Below are positions 16,749-24,784 of a stretch of DNA of 37,687 nucleotides, piece after piece. The stretch comes from an uncultured Bacteroidales bacterium (GTDB lineage: Bacteria > Bacteroidota > Bacteroidia > Bacteroidales > WCHB1-69). The translations under genes and the position numbers were made by a program. The stretch spans positions 1 through 37,687 of the forward strand of contig CAMKLG010000028.1 of NCBI GenBank assembly GCA_946413585.1. The letters run 5' to 3'. Numbering within the stretch: the stretch's first letter is position 1; each line of letters opens with the position of its first letter. The notes under the pieces are model-generated. The model had not been told where the DNA came from and did no database searches. It saw nothing but the letters and a program-made list of their open reading frames with translations.

Positions 16749-16788
16749 GGTTTTGGGTTTTGGGTTTTAGGGTTAGGGTTTAGGGTTA
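16749..16788 (-). repeat. Telomere-like word array directly upstream of the deoxynucleoside kinase
   Basis: Plus-strand words GGTTTTG (twice), GGTTTTA, GGGTTA, GGGTTTA, GGGTTA begin at the base next to the start codon. Two words are six bases long, so the register slips here. The sense strand reads AAACCC-like. Confidence 0.8.
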
Positions 16789-16789
16789 A

Positions 16790-16871
16790 CCCCACACTGC
16801 GCTTCGCTTGTGTGGGGTTAATTGCGCTTCGCGCGTTTTGCCTCTCCGAGGCTACTCAAAGAAGAGTTTTC
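16790..16871. repeat. Hairpin repeat block downstream of the OPT gene
   Basis: Arms CCCCACAC/GTGTGGGG (16790-16797 and 16810-16817) are perfect, followed by TTAATTGCGCTTCGCGCG and the GCCTCtccGAGGC hairpin. It is a near copy of 15228-15309 in the same orientation, with compensating changes in the first stem. Confidence 0.82.
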
Positions 16872-16878
16872 TACATGA

Positions 16879-18900
16879 TTACTCCTTCGCAGTCTTCTCG
16901 GTGCGGGTAGCGTGGATCACCAGGTAGCAGCACAATCCAACGAACATCACGATGGCGAGGACGTTGTACATCGGCGAACCGATGTAGTCGTTCATGAAGG
17001 TGGGTTCGACGCCGGCATATTTGAGGATGGCGCTGAGGACACCCATGATGGCACCACCGGCAAGCAAACCGGAAGCGAGGAGCGTACCTTTCTCGGCACG
17101 TTGTTTGTTGATGGCTTCGTCTTTGCTGCGAGTTTTCACCAGCCAAGCGAGGAAACCGCCCACGAGCAACGGCAGGTTGAGCTGCAACGGGATGAACATG
17201 CCGAGGGAGAAGGCCAGTGCAGGGACACCGATGACATCCAGCAGGATAGCCAGCACGGCACCCACGATGTAGAGAATCCACGGGGTAGAACCACCGTACA
17301 TCATCGGCTCGATGATGGCCGCCATGGCGTTGGCCTGAGGAGCCACCAATGCGTTCTCACCCGTATATCCGTAAGTCTTGGAAAGCAGCATGATGACAGC
17401 TCCGACCGTCAACGCGGAGACGAACGTGCCCACGAACTTGAAGGCTTGCTGTTTGAACGGTGACGTGCCGATCCAATAACCGACTTTCAAATCAGTGATG
17501 AAGCCGCCCGCCATGGAGAGTGCGGAGCAGACGATGCCGCCCACCACCAAAGCAGTGATGATGCCCGTGGCACCGCTCAAACCGACAGAAGCGAGGATGA
17601 ATGAGCTGAGAATCAGCGTCATCATCGTCATGCCGGAAACCGGATTCGTACCGACCGTGGCGATAGCGGTAGCCGCAACGGTGGTGAACAGGAAGGCAAA
17701 GAGGAAGACCACCAACAGAGCCACAAGCACCTGTTTGAGGTTCATCTGCATGCCGCCGAGGAAGAAGAAGAGCACCATCATGACAATCACGGCCAGGAAG
17801 CCGAAGAGGATGATCTTCATGGAGAGGTCGCGTTGCGTGCGCACCACTTCGCTCTTCTCACCAGCAGATTTGCCGGCTTTTATCGCCACACCCACAGATT
17901 TCTTGATGACACCTGCGGATTTGATCACGCCGAGGATACCGGCCATAGCAATACCGCCGATGCCAATGTAACGTACATATCCTGAGAAGATTAAGTCGGG
18001 ATCAAGAGTGCTCATGGCCGTAGCCACGCCATCAACCTCCACCATTCCGTAATGTCCCAACAGCGGAGTCAGCACCCACCAGGAGAGGGCAGAACCGGCA
18101 CAGATGATGGCCGCGTATTTAAGCCCGATCAGATAGCCCGTACCCAACAGGATGGATTCGGCACTCATCTTGAAGACGAACTTATGGTTCATGGCCAATT
18201 GTTCTCCCCAGCCCGTCATGCGGGTGGAGATGGTGTCGGCCCAGAAATGGAAAGTGGTCATCAGGAAGTCGTAGAGACCGCCCACCAAGCCACTGATAAG
18301 CAACAGTTTGGCTTGGTTGCCGCCTTTCGCGCCCGACACGATGATTTCCGTCGTGGCGGTAGCCTCTGGGAAGGGGTATTTGCCATGCATGTCGGAGACG
18401 AAGTACTTGCGGAACGGAATCAAGAAGAGAATGCCGAGGAAACCGCCAAGCAGCGAAGACATGAAGATCTGGAAGAAATTGACCTGGATCTCCGCGCCTG
18501 CCACGGGGTTAGTCTCCTTGATAATGTAGATAGCCGGCAGAGTGAAGATGGCACCCGCCACAATCACGCCGGAGCTGGCGCCAATGGATTGGATGATCAC
18601 GTTTTCCGACAGCGGGCTCTTGCGTTTGGCGATAGTGGAGATACCCACGGCGATGATGGCAATCGGGATGGCCGCCTCGAACACCTGACCAAAGCGCAGA
18701 CCGGAATAAGCTGTGGCGGCGGAGAAAATGACCGCCATCAGGATGCCCCAGAAGATAGTCCAAGCATTCAATTCGGGATATTTCTTGTCGCTCAAAAGGA
18801 TAGGCTTATATTCTTCGCCTTCCTTGAGTTCCCGATACGCGTTTTCGGGAAGTTTGATTTCGTTTTCGGGTTGTTCAATTGTAGTTTTCTCTTCTTCCAT
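16879..18900 (-). CDS. OPT-family oligopeptide (or metal-chelate) transporter
   Basis: This 673-residue inner-membrane protein has the OPT layout: a short acidic cytoplasmic N-terminus, then about 14-16 hydrophobic segments beginning near NAWTIFWGILMAVIFSAATA, with Gly-rich loops such as GTNPVSGMTMM. Bacterial OPT proteins import small peptides or related compounds with protons. I chose ATG 18900 (MEEEKTT) over the in-frame TTG at 18915. A -7 box at 19001-19008 predicts a leader of about 95 bases, long enough to hold structure. A near-perfect hairpin repeat follows the stop. Confidence 0.88.
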   Translation of the reverse strand: MEEEKTTIEQPENEIKLPENAYRELKEGEEYKPILLSDKKYPELNAWTIFWGILMAVIFSAATAYSGLRFGQVFEAAIPIAIIAVGISTIAKRKSPLSENVIIQSIGASSGVIVAGAIFTLPAIYIIKETNPVAGAEIQVNFFQIFMSSLLGGFLGILFLIPFRKYFVSDMHGKYPFPEATATTEIIVSGAKGGNQAKLLLISGLVGGLYDFLMTTFHFWADTISTRMTGWGEQLAMNHKFVFKMSAESILLGTGYLIGLKYAAIICAGSALSWWVLTPLLGHYGMVEVDGVATAMSTLDPDLIFSGYVRYIGIGGIAMAGILGVIKSAGVIKKSVGVAIKAGKSAGEKSEVVRTQRDLSMKIILFGFLAVIVMMVLFFFLGGMQMNLKQVLVALLVVFLFAFLFTTVAATAIATVGTNPVSGMTMMTLILSSFILASVGLSGATGIITALVVGGIVCSALSMAGGFITDLKVGYWIGTSPFKQQAFKFVGTFVSALTVGAVIMLLSKTYGYTGENALVAPQANAMAAIIEPMMYGGSTPWILYIVGAVLAILLDVIGVPALAFSLGMFIPLQLNLPLLVGGFLAWLVKTRSKDEAINKQRAEKGTLLASGLLAGGAIMGVLSAILKYAGVEPTFMNDYIGSPMYNVLAIVMFVGLCCYLVIHATRTEKTAKE

Positions 18901-19000
18901 ATTACTAAATTTCAATTATTTAACCTCTTTCACAAAGCGTTTCCCGATGTTGCCGCAGGGTCATAATCCCCCACACTGCATTCCATCAAAAAACAATCTG

Positions 19001-19008
19001 CAAAAATA
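19001..19008 (-). promoter_or_regulatory. -7 promoter box for the OPT gene
   Basis: TATTTTTG on the minus strand has a TTG about 17 bases upstream as a possible -33 element. The predicted leader (about 18901-18997) contains GC-rich segments around GACCCTGCGGCAACAT; no known riboswitch consensus could be assigned. Confidence 0.5.
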
Positions 19009-19070
19009 AAAAAATAGATTGAAACAAGGACAAGAAAATATCAACACCATTTGCAACAAACGCGAGGGAG

Positions 19071-19090
19071 GGCAGGCCTTCAGGTCTGTC
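19071..19090. terminator. Hairpin downstream of the aldehyde dehydrogenase
   Basis: GGCAGGCCT and AGGTCTGTC form a nine-pair stem (two G-U pairs) around a two-base loop, six bases past the TAG stop. There is no U-tract, so it may be a 3' stabiliser or repeat rather than an intrinsic terminator. Confidence 0.4.
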
Positions 19091-19095
19091 TGGCT

Positions 19096-20514
19096 CTATC
19101 GCTCGAACCATTTCAACAATTTCATCTTCCACTCTCCAGCTTTTCCCGTGTATGGGTGCTCGCGCAAAGGGAGGTTGAAGACAGTGCGACCTTTGAGGAC
19201 GGTCTGCGGGTGCGTGAACTCGCGGAAGCCCCACTCGCCATGATAGGCGCCCATGCCAGAATGGCCTACGCCGTTGAACGGCACTCCCTTCACCATCATG
19301 TGAATACAGACTTCGTTGATGCAGCCGCCACCGTATTGCTGGGTCTGCATGGTGCGATTCGCCCACTTCATATCCTTGGTAAACAGATACATGGCCAACG
19401 GATGTTCACGATCAGCAATAGTCTCCATCAGCGCATCCACCTCAGCATCCTTGAAGGGAACCACCGGCAACAGCGGACAGAAAAGCTCGTGCCGCACGAT
19501 ATGTTCGTCCTTATCAACAGGGTAAATGATGGTGGGCGCATAATGTTGCGTTTCGCGGTCGCCCTCGCCACCGAAGATGATGCGGTCGCGGTATTCATCC
19601 GCCAGTGCTGCACACTTGTCGTAGGCAGCAGTCGTGATGAGTTTCGGGTACTCGGGATTGGTGATCGGATGCTCGCCGATCTGCGCCGTGAAGGCCTTCT
19701 TGAGTTCCGCCAAGAAAGGTTCCGCGACCTCCTCAGCCACGGCTATCTGGTTGATATTGATGCAGATCTGTCCAGCGTTGCAGAGTTTGAAGAAGGCGAT
19801 TTTGCGGGCCGCGTCCTTGAGGTCGGCATCCTTGCGCACGACGCACCAGTTGCCGGTCTCGCCGCCCAGTTCCAGTGCCACGGGCGTAAGGTTCTTGGAA
19901 GCCTCGGCCATCACGTGCTTGCCCACGGCAGGCGAACCGGTGTAAAAGATCTTGTCGAAGCGCTGTGCGAGGCACATGTCCGCCACGTCGTGACCACCGT
20001 CGATGAGGGTGACGTACTCGGGCGGGAAGACCTCTGCAAAGAAACGTTTGAGCACTTCGGTGCAGGCCGCCGACTTGCTACTGGATTTGATCACCACCGT
20101 GTTGCCGCCACACATCGCCGCCGCCACCACGCCAATGGTGAGCAGAATCGGGAAATTGTACGGGCTGATGACCAACGACACGCCGTAGGGCATCTTATAA
20201 ACTTTGGTGACAGTGCTCGGGAAGCACATCAGTCCGCTGAAGTGGCACTCCGGACGTGCCCAACGGCGCAGTCCCCGAAGCATCTCATTGATTTCCACGA
20301 TAATGGGACCCACATCGCAGAGGTAAGCCTCCACCCTACTTCGTCCGAGGTCGGCGGTGAGTGCGTCCTCGAACTCGGTGGCGTGTGCGATGACTGCCTC
20401 TTTCAATTTCTTAAGCTGTTGTATCCGCCATTTGACAGGCAGCGTCGCGCCCGTGCGGAAGAATTTGCGCTGGGCCGCGACAATTTCGGTGATTTGTTCG
20501 TTGGTATATGACAT
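19096..20514 (-). CDS. Aldehyde dehydrogenase, class-3-like (short) form
   Basis: This 472-residue NAD(P)-dependent enzyme oxidises an aldehyde to an acid. Asn120 (SPYNFP), Glu215 (LELGG) and the catalytic Cys251 (NAGQIC) are in place, and the length and the motif order match ALDH3-type enzymes. Two departures from the usual text are visible: LELGGET in place of LELGGKS, and ICININ after the catalytic Cys. The substrate is unknown. It starts 18 bases after the ATPase stop and is on the same strand as an iron alcohol dehydrogenase, so an alcohol-aldehyde-acid or reverse route is plausible, interrupted by the ATPase gene. Confidence 0.88.
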   Translation of the reverse strand: MSYTNEQITEIVAAQRKFFRTGATLPVKWRIQQLKKLKEAVIAHATEFEDALTADLGRSRVEAYLCDVGPIIVEINEMLRGLRRWARPECHFSGLMCFPSTVTKVYKMPYGVSLVISPYNFPILLTIGVVAAAMCGGNTVVIKSSSKSAACTEVLKRFFAEVFPPEYVTLIDGGHDVADMCLAQRFDKIFYTGSPAVGKHVMAEASKNLTPVALELGGETGNWCVVRKDADLKDAARKIAFFKLCNAGQICININQIAVAEEVAEPFLAELKKAFTAQIGEHPITNPEYPKLITTAAYDKCAALADEYRDRIIFGGEGDRETQHYAPTIIYPVDKDEHIVRHELFCPLLPVVPFKDAEVDALMETIADREHPLAMYLFTKDMKWANRTMQTQQYGGGCINEVCIHMMVKGVPFNGVGHSGMGAYHGEWGFREFTHPQTVLKGRTVFNLPLREHPYTGKAGEWKMKLLKWFER

Positions 20515-20532
20515 AGTTTCTGTTTTTTGCTT

Positions 20533-21708
20533 CTAATAAGTCAGGCCAAAATGCCATAACGGAATGACAATGCCGTGACCATATTCAATATCATCTCGCA
20601 CGACAATGCCATTTTGGATATCTGCAATCTGCTTTTTCCCTTTCTTTTTTCCTCCAATTTCAAAAGTGTATTCACCGATTTTGAAATCCGACTCACGGGA
20701 AGATGTCACAGGATAGTTCTTCCGCATCTGATTGAAAAAGAAGGTCTCCCGCAAATTTCCTACATTAGGATTTCCATCGGACAAAACAGTCATCAGACTC
20801 GGATTATCCACATATATCTTATTGACTTTCCCCAAAGCGATCAACCCTTTCGTATCATCACGCAACTGTCCCAACATACCCGCCCTTTCCAACAAAAGAA
20901 GATATTCCGGCACATTATTCTTGCTGACACCGATTTCCCTCGCCAAGTGTTCTGCATTGGGTTTTACGGGTGCCAATGACGAAATAATGACCAACAACTG
21001 CTTCAATTTTCGTGCAGTGGTGGCTTTCATATCCGCATATTGCGGTATGTCAACCTCAACAGTTTGGTTGACCACTTGAAGCATCTTTTGAGAGAAATGG
21101 CCTTCCAAGGCGAACGGATAGTAGCCTTCTTGCAAGTATGACCTAAAATAGGGCAACGGATGCGGTATTTCAGGAATCGAAACCTTATGATTCAAAATAT
21201 CATCAAGAGAGAAAATATTTGTTTTTATCCCGTATAACAACTCCAAATATTCCCGGAATGAAAGTCCTTGCATATATTCCATCACCACACGCCGACTCAG
21301 ATCCGCCTCTCCCTTCGATATTTCCAAAACAGACGAGCCTGTGAAGGTCACCGTCAATTCTGGATGGGTATCGTATATCTGTTTCAACTCCCTTGACCAA
21401 CCAACATATTTATGAACTTCGTCTATGAACAGGTGTGTGCCCCCGTCTTTCACAAATTCATCTGCCAAATCAATGAGCGCATGTGTACTGAAATAGGCGT
21501 AGTCAGCGGAAACATACAGGAAATGACCCTTATCACGATTTTCCTGGACATACTGCAATAACATAGTGGATTTTCCCACGCCACGCGGTCCCACTATTCC
21601 TATCAAACGACCATCCCAATCTATGTCATAATAGTTATAGCGATGAAATCCATTGGGAACCAATCGGATAAGTTCATCCATAAGCTGATATAACGATTGC
21701 TCAACCAT
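20533..21708 (-). CDS. AAA_14/DUF4143 ATP-binding protein
   Basis: This 391-residue protein has an N-terminal AAA domain with Walker A GPRGVGKST (40-48), Walker B HLFIDEVHKY (92-101) and a sensor segment FTGSSVLE, followed by a DUF4143 C-terminal domain (winged-helix plus nuclease-like fold in this family). I chose ATG 21708 because the -7 box at 21725-21732 lies between it and the upstream in-frame start. The function of this family is uncertain; members are common and patchily distributed in Bacteroidetes. A long inverted repeat covers the -33 region, suggesting self-regulation. It separates two dehydrogenase genes that might otherwise be neighbours. Confidence 0.87.
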   Translation of the reverse strand: MVEQSLYQLMDELIRLVPNGFHRYNYYDIDWDGRLIGIVGPRGVGKSTMLLQYVQENRDKGHFLYVSADYAYFSTHALIDLADEFVKDGGTHLFIDEVHKYVGWSRELKQIYDTHPELTVTFTGSSVLEISKGEADLSRRVVMEYMQGLSFREYLELLYGIKTNIFSLDDILNHKVSIPEIPHPLPYFRSYLQEGYYPFALEGHFSQKMLQVVNQTVEVDIPQYADMKATTARKLKQLLVIISSLAPVKPNAEHLAREIGVSKNNVPEYLLLLERAGMLGQLRDDTKGLIALGKVNKIYVDNPSLMTVLSDGNPNVGNLRETFFFNQMRKNYPVTSSRESDFKIGEYTFEIGGKKKGKKQIADIQNGIVVRDDIEYGHGIVIPLWHFGLTY

Positions 21709-21724
21709 TGTTCTTGAATTTCGG

Positions 21725-21732
21725 CAAAAATA
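21725..21732 (-). promoter_or_regulatory. -7 promoter box for the DUF4143 ATPase gene
   Basis: TATTTTTG on the minus strand predicts a start near 21719-21721 and a leader of about 11-13 bases before ATG 21708. Confidence 0.55.
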
Positions 21733-21741
21733 CAAAAAAAT

Positions 21742-21787
21742 CCCTCAATAAGTGCGATAATTTTAAAAATCTATCACTTATTAAGGG
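21742..21787. promoter_or_regulatory. Inverted repeat over the ATPase promoter, candidate operator
   Basis: CCCTCAATAAGTG (21742-21754) and its inverse CACTTATTAAGGG (21775-21787) form 13-bp arms with one mismatch, continuing imperfectly inward through GATA/TATC to an A/T-rich centre. The proximal arm sits 10-27 bases upstream of the -7 box. Confidence 0.65.
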
Positions 21788-21858
21788 AATATTTGATCTA
21801 TCATTCCTAAATTAATATGCTATAAATTTGATAGTCAAACCATTGAATGGTTTTCGTT

Positions 21859-21879
21859 GTTCACTATTCACTGTTCACT
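21859..21879 (-). repeat. Heptamer array overlapping the 3' end of the alcohol dehydrogenase
   Basis: Plus-strand words GTTCACT, ATTCACT, GTTCACT are in register. The stop (21868-21870) and the last three codons (Ser-Glu-Gln) lie within them. Confidence 0.7.
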
Positions 21880-23073
21880 TACCCTTTCCAGCACCCTCAC
21901 AATATCCTCCTCGTTGAATGTCATCGGGGCGGAGTAGTTGATGGAGTCGGCGGCTATCATGCGCGTGAGTTCTTCGTAATCAGCGGGTTGCACGGGCAAT
22001 TTCAACTTGTCCAAACCGCAGGTGACGATGAGATCTTTGATGGCCTGCAGGAATATGTCAGCGGCGTGACGATCGTCGGTGTGGTCGTCCGCCAAGCGGC
22101 AGTAACGTGCCATCATCGCATATTTCGAGAGACAAGCTGCCTTTTGAAACTTCAAGACGGGCAGCATCATCAGTGTGATGGCCTGACCGTGAGGGATATG
22201 GTACTTGGCTCCGATGCTGTGCGCGAAAGCGTGTATGTAGCCAGCCAGCTGCGTGTTGATGGCATTGCCGCCGTACATGGCCGCGCGGCACATCGCCAAC
22301 CGCGATTCGATGTTCTCGGGCTCACGCATCACCACGGGCAGATGCTGCAGAATCAGCCGCACCCCCTCTAAAGAATGGTACGCATCTTCCACATAAACCG
22401 CCACATCGCTCAGCGTACCCTCCACCACGTGGCTGAGGGCATCCATTCCACAGGCGGCGGTCACCAACAGCGGCGCGTGGATGGTCAGCTCGCTATCGAG
22501 AATCACGTGTGTCACGTCCAGCCCGACAATCACGGTGGAGCCCTTCGTGCCGTGCGCGTTAGTCACGACCGCACCCACGGTCACCTCCGCGCCCGTACCA
22601 GCCGTGGAGGGCACAGTGATCATCGGCAGGGTTTTGCCCGGCACCACCAAGAACTTGCGCAACAGGGTTTTCGTACTGAGATGCGGCATTTTCACACCGG
22701 CGGTAATCATCTTGCAGGTGTCCATCACCGAGCCGCCGCCAAGGGCAATCACGCACTCGGCTTGGCACTCCATCGCGATTTTGCGACCTTCCCCAATCAG
22801 CGCGATATTCGGTTCGGAATTGATGTCGGCAAAAAGGGTGTATTTTATCCCAACCTCCTTCAACGACTCCATGATTTTCTGCTCATAGCCGAGTTTCTGC
22901 AGGGTCCGATCGGTCACTAGCAGCACCTGTTTGTAACCGCATTCCTCGCAAATTTCGCCAATTTTCGCCCGTGCCCCGTGTCCTTCCACAACCTGAGGTT
23001 GCGGCAGCGGCACATGGTGAATCACCTTACCAGGGAGCTTGTGTATCTGTTTTCTAAATTTGTATGTGTCCAT
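21868..23073 (-). CDS. Iron-containing alcohol dehydrogenase
   Basis: This 401-residue group III alcohol dehydrogenase should interconvert an alcohol and an aldehyde or ketone with NAD(P)H. The cofactor loop ALGGGSVMD is near 110-118 and PSTAGTGAEV near 155-164. The metal ligands are Asp211 and His215 (GMDALSH), His285 (AFAHSIGA) and His295 (HIPHG). The ATG at 23073 gives the normal N-terminus; the frame extends upstream to 23121 without conserved sequence. A -7 box at 23174-23181 predicts a leader of about 95 bases made mostly of heptamer arrays. The last three residues are encoded by another array. Confidence 0.9.
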   Translation of the reverse strand: MDTYKFRKQIHKLPGKVIHHVPLPQPQVVEGHGARAKIGEICEECGYKQVLLVTDRTLQKLGYEQKIMESLKEVGIKYTLFADINSEPNIALIGEGRKIAMECQAECVIALGGGSVMDTCKMITAGVKMPHLSTKTLLRKFLVVPGKTLPMITVPSTAGTGAEVTVGAVVTNAHGTKGSTVIVGLDVTHVILDSELTIHAPLLVTAACGMDALSHVVEGTLSDVAVYVEDAYHSLEGVRLILQHLPVVMREPENIESRLAMCRAAMYGGNAINTQLAGYIHAFAHSIGAKYHIPHGQAITLMMLPVLKFQKAACLSKYAMMARYCRLADDHTDDRHAADIFLQAIKDLIVTCGLDKLKLPVQPADYEELTRMIAADSINYSAPMTFNEEDIVRVLERVSEQ

Positions 23074-23074
23074 T

Positions 23075-23166
23075 GCTAATGAATGACGAATGATGAATGA
23101 TATATTTGTGCGTACTACCAACAGCCCATAACCAACCCTTTAACCCCTAAACCCAAAACCTTAAAC
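23075..23166. repeat. Two heptamer arrays in the alcohol dehydrogenase leader
   Basis: Four units at 23075-23102 (GCTAATG, AATGACG, AATGATG, AATGATA) begin next to the start codon. Seven more occupy 23118-23166 (from CCAACAG and CCCATAA to CCAAAAC and CTTAAAC). Here the AAACCC-type words are on the strand opposite to the adjacent gene. Confidence 0.8.
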
Positions 23167-23173
23167 TACGGTG

Positions 23174-23181
23174 CAAAAATA
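23174..23181 (-). promoter_or_regulatory. -7 promoter box for the alcohol dehydrogenase
   Basis: TATTTTTG on the minus strand, upstream of the two arrays. This implies the arrays are transcribed as 5' leader. Confidence 0.45.
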
Positions 23182-23242
23182 CGCAATATTTGTGAATACA
23201 CAACGAATTCTAAACCGACGGCAGGCGATAGCGGAAAAAATG

Positions 23243-23250
23243 TATTTTTG
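23243..23250 (+). promoter_or_regulatory. -7 promoter box for the SDR gene
   Basis: TATTTTTG lies 43 bases before ATG 23294. No clear -33 element. Confidence 0.45.
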
Positions 23251-23293
23251 TATCGAAAAATCATCCGATTATTCTTAATGTAAAATATTGATT

Positions 23294-24049
23294 ATGAACA
23301 AGATTGTAATGATTACAGGTGCAACAAGCGGCATTGGGCTTGGGTGTGCACGGAAATTCGCCGAAAATGGAGACAAACTGATCCTGACAGGTCGTAAAGA
23401 GCAACTTCTGGAAGAAATCCGCCAAGAGTTAACCGCCAAAGGCACGGAAGTGCTGACTCTGACCTTCGATGTGCGCGACCGTGCGGCTGCCACTCGCGCC
23501 ATCAACAGTCTGCCGGAAGAATGGAGCAATATCGACGTGCTGGTGAACAATGCCGGCTTAGCTCTCGGACTGGAGCCCGAATACGAGGGTAGTTTCGACG
23601 ACTGGGAGACGATGATCGACACCAACATCAAGGGTTTGCTGACGATGACCCGTCTCATTGTGCCGGGCATGGTGGCGCGCGACTGCGGGCACATCATCAA
23701 CATCGGTTCTGTGGCTGGCGATGCCGCCTACGCCAACGGCAACGTCTATTGCGCCACCAAGTCGGCGGTGAAAACCCTTTCCGACGGGCTTCGCATTGAT
23801 GTGGCGAACACGGCTGTGCGCGTGACGAACCTCAAACCCGGATTAGTGGAGACGAACTTCAGCAACACGCGCTTCCATGGCGACACCGAGCGCGCAGCCA
23901 AAGTCTATAAGGGAATCAAGCCGCTCACCGGCGACGACATCGCCGACGTGGCCGTCTATGCTGCTAACGCGCCCGCTCACGTGCAAATCGCCGAAGTACT
24001 CATCCTCGCCACCCACCAAGGCAGCGGCAGCGTGATCGTCCGGAAATAG
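23294..24049 (+). CDS. Short-chain dehydrogenase/reductase (YdfG-like)
   Basis: This 251-residue classical SDR has GATSGIG at 9-15, NNAG at 85-88, and the catalytic Ser139, Tyr152 and Lys156 (YCATK). The overall sequence is like YdfG-type 3-hydroxy acid dehydrogenases, which act on serine or related 3-hydroxy acids with NADP; the assignment to that substrate is tentative. The ATG at 23294 is preferred over an in-frame TTG at 23288. It is alone on the plus strand, with its own promoter box and a strong terminator. Confidence 0.9.
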   Translation: MNKIVMITGATSGIGLGCARKFAENGDKLILTGRKEQLLEEIRQELTAKGTEVLTLTFDVRDRAAATRAINSLPEEWSNIDVLVNNAGLALGLEPEYEGSFDDWETMIDTNIKGLLTMTRLIVPGMVARDCGHIINIGSVAGDAAYANGNVYCATKSAVKTLSDGLRIDVANTAVRVTNLKPGLVETNFSNTRFHGDTERAAKVYKGIKPLTGDDIADVAVYAANAPAHVQIAEVLILATHQGSGSVIVRK

Positions 24050-24077
24050 CGACTATCCTTAGATCACGGACATATCT

Positions 24078-24114
24078 AAAAAAAAGCAGGATTCTCAGAA
24101 TTCTGCTTTTTTTT
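24078..24114. terminator. Strong bidirectional intrinsic terminator
   Basis: An 18-bp A-tract/stem/T-tract palindrome (AAAAAAAAGCAG and CTGCTTTTTTTT at the ends) with one mismatch lies between the convergent SDR and small secreted protein genes. Confidence 0.9.
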
Positions 24115-24138
24115 GTGGGATTCACACAGAGGCGAACC

Positions 24139-24546
24139 TTAATACTCCTCATATCCGCCGTTTTCATCCGTCAAATGGATGACAATCACGTCAAATGCGG
24201 GATAGTCGCGGTATTCCACGTAGAAGGAGAGGTCGTGTTGGAAATTTTTCGGGAATTTGACTCCTAATTGCTCTCCTTTTTTGATTCTGTCCTTTTTACA
24301 ACCTTTGGTATTGGAATCCGAATCCCCTTTTTCCTTGAGTTCGTAATCACCATAGACCTCTTTCACCGTTTTGTCCTCATTGAGGACGACCACTCTGCAA
24401 TGGAAGTCGGTATAAGGGGTTTCATTCACGACGCGCACCTGGTTGTAGGACTTCTCAGGACCCTCAACCGTGAACGTCATTTCCTTTTGCGCAAAAACAG
24501 CCATCGCGGCCATCATCATAACGACTGATAAAATCAACTTTTTCAT
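24139..24546 (-). CDS. Small secreted protein of unknown function
   Basis: The frame encodes 135 residues from ATG 24546. A second ATG two codons upstream (24552) is equally possible. A signal peptide (MKKLILSVVMMMAAMAVFAQ) is followed by a compact beta-rich domain: alternating strands such as MTFTVEG, QVRVVNE, FHCRVVVL and LSFYVEYR, with a polar loop carrying KGDSDSNTKGCKKDR. Two Cys residues could pair. I do not recognise the family. The pattern suits a small immunoglobulin-like or PEGA-like envelope domain, but that is a guess. No promoter box was seen; it may be read with the DUF3667 gene upstream. Confidence 0.7.
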   Translation of the reverse strand: MKKLILSVVMMMAAMAVFAQKEMTFTVEGPEKSYNQVRVVNETPYTDFHCRVVVLNEDKTVKEVYGDYELKEKGDSDSNTKGCKKDRIKKGEQLGVKFPKNFQHDLSFYVEYRDYPAFDVIVIHLTDENGGYEEY

Positions 24547-24583
24547 ATTCATACTATTTTTTGTTTTTAACACTCATCTGTAA

Positions 24584-24707
24584 TAATGCATAATGCATAA
24601 TTCATAATTAGCCGTATTCCAAACGTCATTCATCGTTTCCATTCATCGTTTCATTCATCGTCCTCATTCATCGTCCTCATTCATAATTCATCATTCATCA
24701 TTTCCCC
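24584..24707. repeat. Heptamer array plus ATTCATC-word array
   Basis: 24584-24611 holds TAATGCA (twice), TAATTCA and TAATTAG in register. 24628-24707 repeats ATTCATC with inserts (CGTTTC, CGTCCTC) at about 12-13-bp spacing. Together with the hairpin block after it, this fills the spacer between the small secreted protein and DUF3667. Confidence 0.75.
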
Positions 24708-24708
24708 C

Positions 24709-24765
24709 TAGGGCTCGCTTCGCTCACCCTAGGCTGGCATAGGTCGGGCTTTCAGCCCTTTTTGG
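24709..24765. repeat. CCTAGGG hairpin repeat unit
   Basis: CCTAGGG/CCCTAGG arms (24709-24735) are followed by GGGCTttcAGCCC and TTTTT (24748-24765). The same unit occurs in tandem at 29363-29516. Confidence 0.82.
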
Positions 24766-24784
24766 AAGTTGTTTTAATTCTTTA

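Noticed and set aside
18901..19000. SAM-I-type riboswitch in the OPT leader, suggested by GCGGCAAC
   Set aside because: Only a few bases resemble the core; the paired helices and other conserved positions were not found.
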